Translations under genes and position numbers: made by a program
In this document: one piece after another, positions 59,580 to 64,000 of the stretch
Layout: the number at the start of each line of letters is the position of its first letter
Numbering within the stretch: the stretch's first letter is position 1
Assembly: GCF_030373445.1 (NCBI RefSeq)
Contig: NZ_JAUCYU010000001.1
Location: forward strand, 62,001 to 126,000
Source of the DNA: Roseovarius sp.
GTDB taxonomy: Bacteria; Pseudomonadota; Alphaproteobacteria; Rhodobacterales; Rhodobacteraceae
Reading direction: 5' to 3'
Length of the DNA: 64,000 bases
Notes under the pieces: model-generated
What the model was told of the DNA's origin: nothing
The model's database searches: none
Seen by the model: the letters and a program-made list of their open reading frames with translations, nothing else

Positions 59580-60539
59580 TCACTCCCGCCAGTCGAAGAA
59601 GCCCGGCCCCGCCTGTTCCAGCAGCTTGCGCGCCATCTCGGCACCCAGCGCGGGGCCGTCCTCGATCGGGGCGGTGGCGTCGTCGGACAGGCATTCGCTG
59701 CCATCGGGGCGCAGGATCTCGCCGCGCAGGCGCAGCGTGCCGCCATCCAGCTCGGCCAGCCCCGCGATCGGCGTCTCGCAGGACCCGTCGAGCGTGGAGA
59801 GGAAGGCGCGTTCCGCCGCCAGCCGCTGGCCCGTCACCCCGTCATGGATCGCCGCCAGCATGTGGGCCACGCGGGTATCGTCGCTGCGCCGCTCGATGCC
59901 GATGGCGCCCTGGGCGACCGCCGGCAGCATCTCCTCGGGCGCCATGGCGGCGCGGGCGACATCGGCCCGGCCCAGCCGGTTGAGCCCGGCCATGGCCAGG
60001 AAGGTGCAGGCCGCCACGCCATCCTCGAGCTTCTTCAGCCTTGTCTGCACGTTGCCGCGGAACTGGACCACCTCGAGATGCGGATAGCGCACCAGAACCT
60101 GTGCCCGGCGGCGCAGCGACGAGGTGCCCACCTTGGCCCCTTCGGGCAGCTCCTTCAGCCCCGCCGCGCCGGGCGAGACGAAGGCGTCGCGCACGTCCTC
60201 GCGCGGCAAGTAAGTGTCGAGCACCAGACCGCCGGGCTGTTCGACGGGCATGTCCTTCATCGAATGCACGGCGATGTCGATCTCGCCCGACAGCAGCGCC
60301 TCTTCGATCTCGCGGGTGAAGAGGCCCTTGCCGCCCAGTTCCTTCAGCGGCGTGTCGGTGGCGATCAGTGCGCGGTTGTCGCCGGTGGTCTTGATGACCA
60401 CGATCTCGAACGCCTCTGGCGCAAGGTCATGCGCCGCGGCCAGCCTGTCGCGCGTTTCATACGCCTGGGCCAGCGCCAGCGGCGAGCCGCGGGTGCCGAG
60501 TTTGAGCGGGCGGGTCGGAGAGGGCGGATCGAATGTCAT
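59580..60539 (-). CDS. hemC: Hydroxymethylbilane synthase (porphobilinogen deaminase)
   Basis: A 319-aa heme-pathway enzyme. KLGTRGSPLALAQA, HSMKDMPVEQPGGL, GTSSLRRRAQVL, and LDGSCETPIAG with the dipyrromethane-cofactor Cys are the family motifs. ATG 60539 gives the correct N-terminus. It is divergent from hemE. Confidence 0.97.
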   Translation of the reverse strand: MTFDPPSPTRPLKLGTRGSPLALAQAYETRDRLAAAHDLAPEAFEIVVIKTTGDNRALIATDTPLKELGGKGLFTREIEEALLSGEIDIAVHSMKDMPVEQPGGLVLDTYLPREDVRDAFVSPGAAGLKELPEGAKVGTSSLRRRAQVLVRYPHLEVVQFRGNVQTRLKKLEDGVAACTFLAMAGLNRLGRADVARAAMAPEEMLPAVAQGAIGIERRSDDTRVAHMLAAIHDGVTGQRLAAERAFLSTLDGSCETPIAGLAELDGGTLRLRGEILRPDGSECLSDDATAPIEDGPALGAEMARKLLEQAGPGFFDWRE

Positions 60540-60587
60540 GCCGCCGGGTCTAGACCCGCGTTGCCCCACTGGCAAGCGCCCCGGCGC

Positions 60588-60616
60588 TTGACATTGCCGC
60601 CGAGGGGAGAGAACCA
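60588..60616 (+). promoter_or_regulatory. Candidate promoter upstream of hemE
   Basis: A perfect TTGACA (60588-60593) lies 47 nt upstream of the hemE start. The hexamer 17 nt downstream (GAACCA) is a poor -10, so the assignment is tentative. Confidence 0.35.
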
Positions 60617-60640
60617 CGTGCCCGAAAGGGAGGGCCCCCC

Positions 60641-61687
60641 ATGGCTGCGACGAAGACGATCCTGAAGGCGCTGGCGGGCGAGGCGCAGGAGGTGCCGCCG
60701 ATCTGGATGATGCGGCAGGCCGGGCGCTACCTGCCCGAGTACCGCGCCACGCGGGCCGAGGCGGGGGATTTCCTGTCGCTGTGCTACAACAGCGACCTGG
60801 CGACCGAGGTGACGCTGCAGCCCATTCGCCGCTACGGCTTCGACGGGGCGATCCTGTTCGCCGATATCCTGCTGGTGCCACAGGCGCTGGGGGCCGATCT
60901 GTGGTTCGTCACGGGCGAAGGGCCGCGGCTTTCCACGATCACCCAGCAGGCGGAGTTCGACGCGCTGAAACCGGCCTCGGACATCCACGAGACGCTGGCG
61001 CCGATCTACCAGACGGTGCGCAACCTTTCCGGAGCCCTGCCGTCTGATACCACGCTGATCGGCTTTGCCGGGGCGCCCTGGACGGTGGCGACCTACATGA
61101 TCGCCGGGCGCGGCACGCCTGACCAGGGGCCGGCGCATGCGCTCAAGGCCGAGAACCGGCCGCTTTTCGAGGCCATTCTCGACCGGCTGACCGAGGCCAC
61201 GATCGAGTACCTTTCGGCCCAGGTCGAGGCCGGAGCGGAATGCGTGAAGCTGTTCGACAGCTGGGCGGGCTCGCTGTCGGGCGAGGATTTCGACAGGTAC
61301 GCCACCGCGCCGGCCAAGCGCATCGTCACCGAGCTGAAGGCGCGGCATGGCGATGTTCCGGTCATCGCCTTCCCCCGGCAGGCGGGCGAGAAATACATCG
61401 GCTTCCACAAGGCCACCGGGGCCGATTGCGTGGCGGTCGACGATTCCGTGACGCCGGAATGGGCGGCCGAGAACGTGCAGGTTTCGGGCTGCGTGCAGGG
61501 GAACCTGAAATCCTCGCACATGGTGACCGGCGGCGAGGATCTCGTGCGCGAGACGCGGCAGATCGTGAAGGCGTTCCGGGGCGGGCCGCATATCTTCAAC
61601 CTCGGGCACGGGATCACGCCGGATGCCGACCCCGACAACGTGCAGCTTATGATCGACACGGTGAGGGAAACCCGCCGCGACGACTGA
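60641..61687 (+). CDS. hemE: Uroporphyrinogen decarboxylase
   Basis: Decarboxylates uroporphyrinogen III. It has 348 aa: [32 protein letters not shown] and [15 protein letters not shown] are signature regions. AAAGGGAGGG precedes ATG by about 7 nt. It shares the control region with hemC. Confidence 0.97.
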   Translation: MAATKTILKALAGEAQEVPPIWMMRQAGRYLPEYRATRAEAGDFLSLCYNSDLATEVTLQPIRRYGFDGAILFADILLVPQALGADLWFVTGEGPRLSTITQQAEFDALKPASDIHETLAPIYQTVRNLSGALPSDTTLIGFAGAPWTVATYMIAGRGTPDQGPAHALKAENRPLFEAILDRLTEATIEYLSAQVEAGAECVKLFDSWAGSLSGEDFDRYATAPAKRIVTELKARHGDVPVIAFPRQAGEKYIGFHKATGADCVAVDDSVTPEWAAENVQVSGCVQGNLKSSHMVTGGEDLVRETRQIVKAFRGGPHIFNLGHGITPDADPDNVQLMIDTVRETRRDD

Positions 61688-61795
61688 CCCGCGCCGCCGG
61701 CGGGCAGACTCAATCCGACATGTTTCGCGTCGCATTCAGTCGCGCGCATGTGACGATTTCCGGGAAAGGCTGGTCTCAGCAAGGAGGCCAGCCAG

Positions 61796-63139
61796 ATGAA
61801 CACCCATTACCGCGACGCCCGCAAGATCGACCCCAGCCGCGGCCCCGTTCTGGGCGACAACACCCCCAACGATGCCGACCGCATCGAGATCGGGCCGACG
61901 CAGCTTGCCTTCCGCGAATGGGAGAAGGCGGGGCTGCAGCTGCCCGACCTGCAGGCGATGCGCCGCTACCGGTGGGAACGGCTGACGCGGCATATCGTGG
62001 AACGTGGCTATGCCGGGCTGCTGGTCTTCGATCCGCTCAACATCCGCTACGCCACCGACTCGACCAACATGCAGCTCTGGAACACGCATAACCCCTTCCG
62101 GGCCCTGCTGCTGTGTGCCGACGGCTACATGGTGATCTGGGATTACAAGAACTCGCCCTTCCTCAGCACCTTCAACCCGCTGGTGCGGGAACAGCGCAGC
62201 GGGGCGGACCTGTTCTATTTCGACCGGGGCGACAAGGTGGACGTGGCCGCCGACATGTTCTCGAACGAGGTGCGCGTGCTGCTGGAAGAGCACGCGCCGG
62301 GCAACCGGCGGCTGGGCGTCGACAAGATCATGCTGCACGGGCTGCGCGCACTCGAGGCGCAGGGCTTCGAGATCATGGAGGGCGAGGAGCTGACCGAGAA
62401 GGCCCGCTCGGTGAAGGGGCCCGACGAGATCCTGGCGATGCGCTGTGCCAGCCATGCCTGCGAGGTCGCCGTCGCCTCGATGGAGGCCTATGCCCGCACC
62501 AACGTGCCCGCCGGGCAGACCTCGGAGGACGATATCTGGGCGGTGCTGCATGCCGAGAACATCCGGCGCGGCGGCGAGTGGATCGAGACCCGGCTGCTGG
62601 CCTCGGGTCCGCGGTCGAACCCGTGGTTCCAGGAATGCGGGCCCCGGCTGGCGCAGAACAACGAGATCATCTCGTTCGACACCGACCTCGTGGGCAGCTA
62701 CGGCATCTGCATCGACATCTCGCGCAGCTGGTGGATCGGCACCGAGAAGCCGCGCGCTGACATGGTCTATGCCATGCAGCACGCGCACGAGCATATCATG
62801 ACCAACATGGAGATGCTCAAACCCGGGGTCACCATTCCGGAGCTGACCGCGAACACCCACGTGCTCGACGAGAAGTTCCAGGCGCAGAAATACGGCTGCC
62901 TGATGCATGGCGTTGGGCTGTGCGACGAGTGGCCGCTGGTCTGTTACCCGGACAAGGCCGTCGAGGGGGCGTTCGACTATCCGCTGGAGCCTGGCATGAC
63001 GCTGTGCGTCGAGGCGCTGGTGGGCGAGGTCGGCGGCGATTTCTCGATCAAGCTGGAAGACCAGGTCCTGATCACCGAGGACGGCTACGAGAACCTGACA
63101 CGGTATCCGTTCGACCGGGCGCTGATGGGCGAGGCGTAA
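61796..63139 (+). CDS. dddP: Dimethylsulfoniopropionate lyase DddP (M24-family)
   Basis: A 447-aa member of the creatinase/aminopeptidase-fold family, closely matching the DddP pattern: ARKIDPSRG, DNTPNDADRIEIGPTQLAF, PLNIRYATDSTNMQLWNTHNPFRALL, KNSPFLSTFNPLVREQRSGADLF and IMLHGLRALEAQGFEIM. Metal-site residues include Asp in FDTDLVGSYGICIDISRSWW, His in HGVGLCDEWP and Glu in VEALVGEVG and KLEDQVLITE. It cleaves DMSP to dimethyl sulfide and acrylate. AAGGAGG precedes ATG. Confidence 0.95.
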   Translation: MNTHYRDARKIDPSRGPVLGDNTPNDADRIEIGPTQLAFREWEKAGLQLPDLQAMRRYRWERLTRHIVERGYAGLLVFDPLNIRYATDSTNMQLWNTHNPFRALLLCADGYMVIWDYKNSPFLSTFNPLVREQRSGADLFYFDRGDKVDVAADMFSNEVRVLLEEHAPGNRRLGVDKIMLHGLRALEAQGFEIMEGEELTEKARSVKGPDEILAMRCASHACEVAVASMEAYARTNVPAGQTSEDDIWAVLHAENIRRGGEWIETRLLASGPRSNPWFQECGPRLAQNNEIISFDTDLVGSYGICIDISRSWWIGTEKPRADMVYAMQHAHEHIMTNMEMLKPGVTIPELTANTHVLDEKFQAQKYGCLMHGVGLCDEWPLVCYPDKAVEGAFDYPLEPGMTLCVEALVGEVGGDFSIKLEDQVLITEDGYENLTRYPFDRALMGEA

Positions 63140-63148
63140 ACCCGGCAG

Positions 63149-63862
63149 TCAAGCCTGGCAGACGCGGTTGCGCCCCTCGTCCTTGGCGGCATAGAGCGCC
63201 GCATCGGCCCGCGAGATCGCCGTGACAAGGTCGCGCGCGGTCCGGACCGCGGCCACGCCGAAGCTGGCGGTCACCGGCCTGTCCGTGCCATCGACGGGCA
63301 CGGGCGTCACGCGCAGGCTTTGACAGAGGCGTTCGGCCACGCGCCCGCCCTCCTCCAGCGTGGTGCCGGGCAGAAGCATCAGGAATTCCTCTCCGCCGAA
63401 ACGGGCGATCAGGTCGCCCTTGCGGCAATTGGCGCCCATCACCTCGACCACGTGGCGCAGGGCGGCGTCCCCGGCAAGGTGACCGTAGCAGTCGTTGAAC
63501 GCCTTGAAATGGTCGATGTCGCAGATGATCAGCGTCGCCGGCGTGCCGGCCAGCCCCGCCGCGTGGCGGTGGAAGGCTGCGCGGGTCAGCGCGCCGGTCA
63601 GCGGGTCGTGATCGCGCGCGGCTTCCAGGCTGACGGTGAGTTGGTAGATGTCGCGCAGCCGCAGCCCGACGAAGAACGAGATCGGCAAGGCCAGCGCCAC
63701 GGTGATGACACAACTGGCGAACCTGAGCCTGTCGACGAGATCGGCCGGGTAAAGCAGCGCCTGCAAGGCGAAATTCCCCGCCAGGGCCACCACCGTGATC
63801 GCGGCGGCGAACAGCCGCACGTCACGCATATGTTTCAAACGCAGTTGCACAGCGCACTCCAC
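63149..63862 (-). CDS. Diguanylate cyclase, membrane-anchored (GGDEF domain)
   Basis: A 237-aa protein from GTG 63862. Two N-terminal helices (about residues 15-67) precede a GGDEF domain: DPLTGALTRAAF, IICDIDHFKAFNDCYGHLAGD and RFGGEEFLMLLPG, the active GGEEF variant. No clear RxxD inhibitory site is seen upstream. It makes cyclic-di-GMP; no other signalling domain is present. Confidence 0.9.
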   Translation of the reverse strand: MECAVQLRLKHMRDVRLFAAAITVVALAGNFALQALLYPADLVDRLRFASCVITVALALPISFFVGLRLRDIYQLTVSLEAARDHDPLTGALTRAAFHRHAAGLAGTPATLIICDIDHFKAFNDCYGHLAGDAALRHVVEVMGANCRKGDLIARFGGEEFLMLLPGTTLEEGGRVAERLCQSLRVTPVPVDGTDRPVTASFGVAAVRTARDLVTAISRADAALYAAKDEGRNRVCQA

Positions 63863-64000
63863 TTCGCCGGTCTCGGCAACAGTGTCACGGGCCAGTTAAG
63901 ACAAGTAAAAAACCGGCCGCGGGATGGCGGGAAAACTGCCCCGCATTTTCCGAAGACTTTCGCGATGTGACGCGTCTCGTTGTGCGCCCCGTGACCGGCG
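63863..64000. other. Terminal region without a recognised gene
   Basis: The last 138 bases hold no convincing reading frame or motif. They include the upstream region of the diguanylate cyclase. Confidence 0.4.

Noticed and set aside
1..64000. CRISPR arrays, insertion sequences, phage or rRNA genes
   Set aside because: No regularly spaced repeats, transposase or integrase motifs, phage structural genes or rRNA segments were found.

Overview
The window is high-G+C alphaproteobacterial chromosome, most likely from a marine Rhodobacteraceae (Roseobacter-group) bacterium. The evidence is a full-length DddP-type DMSP lyase, the gene orders fmt-def-def and pyrB-pseudo-pyrC-plsY, an aerobic-type cobalamin operon, FnrL-like sites, and short intergenic hairpin repeats typical of this family. 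Genes are densely packed, with many 1-4 nt start/stop overlaps and frequent GTG and TTG starts. I found no phage, insertion sequence, CRISPR array or rRNA. One tRNA (elongator-type Met, CAU) is present.

Layout. 1-6.0 kb (+): the 3' part of a capsule-export gene, kdsA, phosphomannomutase/phosphoglucomutase, a LysE exporter, a DUF3429-type membrane protein, a methyltransferase and rnhA. 6.0-8.5 kb (-): two small membrane proteins, fmt, a degenerate peptide-deformylase-like gene and a canonical def. 8.6-10.3 kb (+): a PatB/MalY aminotransferase and an L,D-transpeptidase. 10.35-18.2 kb (-): a conserved small protein, then a cobalamin operon with promoter-proximal DUF6732-like and CbiX genes, then cobH, cobL, cobI, a cbiG-cobJ fusion, an unknown DUF6882-like gene and cobM. 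18.4-25 kb: glutathionyl-hydroquinone reductase, an acidic secreted protein, a cupin, rpmB, a Sir2 deacylase, a low-Mr phosphatase, an HpsN-like HisD paralogue and a lysine-rich HhH protein. 25-29.6 kb: a coiled-coil membrane protein with an OmpA/BON protein, ubiA, rsmE and a small membrane protein. 29.7-32.7 kb: gshA, a short Bap-prefix/cadherin-like protein and a lipocalin-like protein.

32.9-38.25 kb (-) is the pyr operon: pyrB, three unknown membrane proteins (two with bacterial PH-like features), a dihydroorotase homologue without catalytic residues, an unknown protein and plsY. 38.4-43.65 kb (+) is a translationally coupled DNA-repair-like operon: an HhH radical SAM protein, a fusion of a TIGR03915-type domain with UdgX, a family-4 uracil-DNA glycosylase, a metallophosphoesterase, a LysE exporter and moaB. 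43.7-49.4 kb: an RND efflux pair and a DsbD-alpha-like periplasmic protein. 49.6-57.3 kb: a YqgE protein, a class II aldolase divergent from a LysR regulator, an HDAC-family deacetylase downstream of a Pat-type acetyltransferase, and a Baeyer-Villiger-type monooxygenase. The pat/monooxygenase intergenic region carries an FNR-type box. 57.3-64 kb: tRNA-Met, glutathione peroxidase, an FAD-linked oxidoreductase, hemC/hemE (divergent), dddP and a diguanylate cyclase.

The less ordinary content is: two predicted pseudoenzymes beside working-looking relatives or partners (Def-like and PyrC-like); the radical-SAM/UdgX/UDG4/phosphoesterase operon; the His- and Cys-rich CbiX; an uncharacterised gene translationally coupled inside the B12 operon; and unknown membrane genes inside the pyr operon. 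Protein families were assigned by recognising motifs by eye, without database searches.
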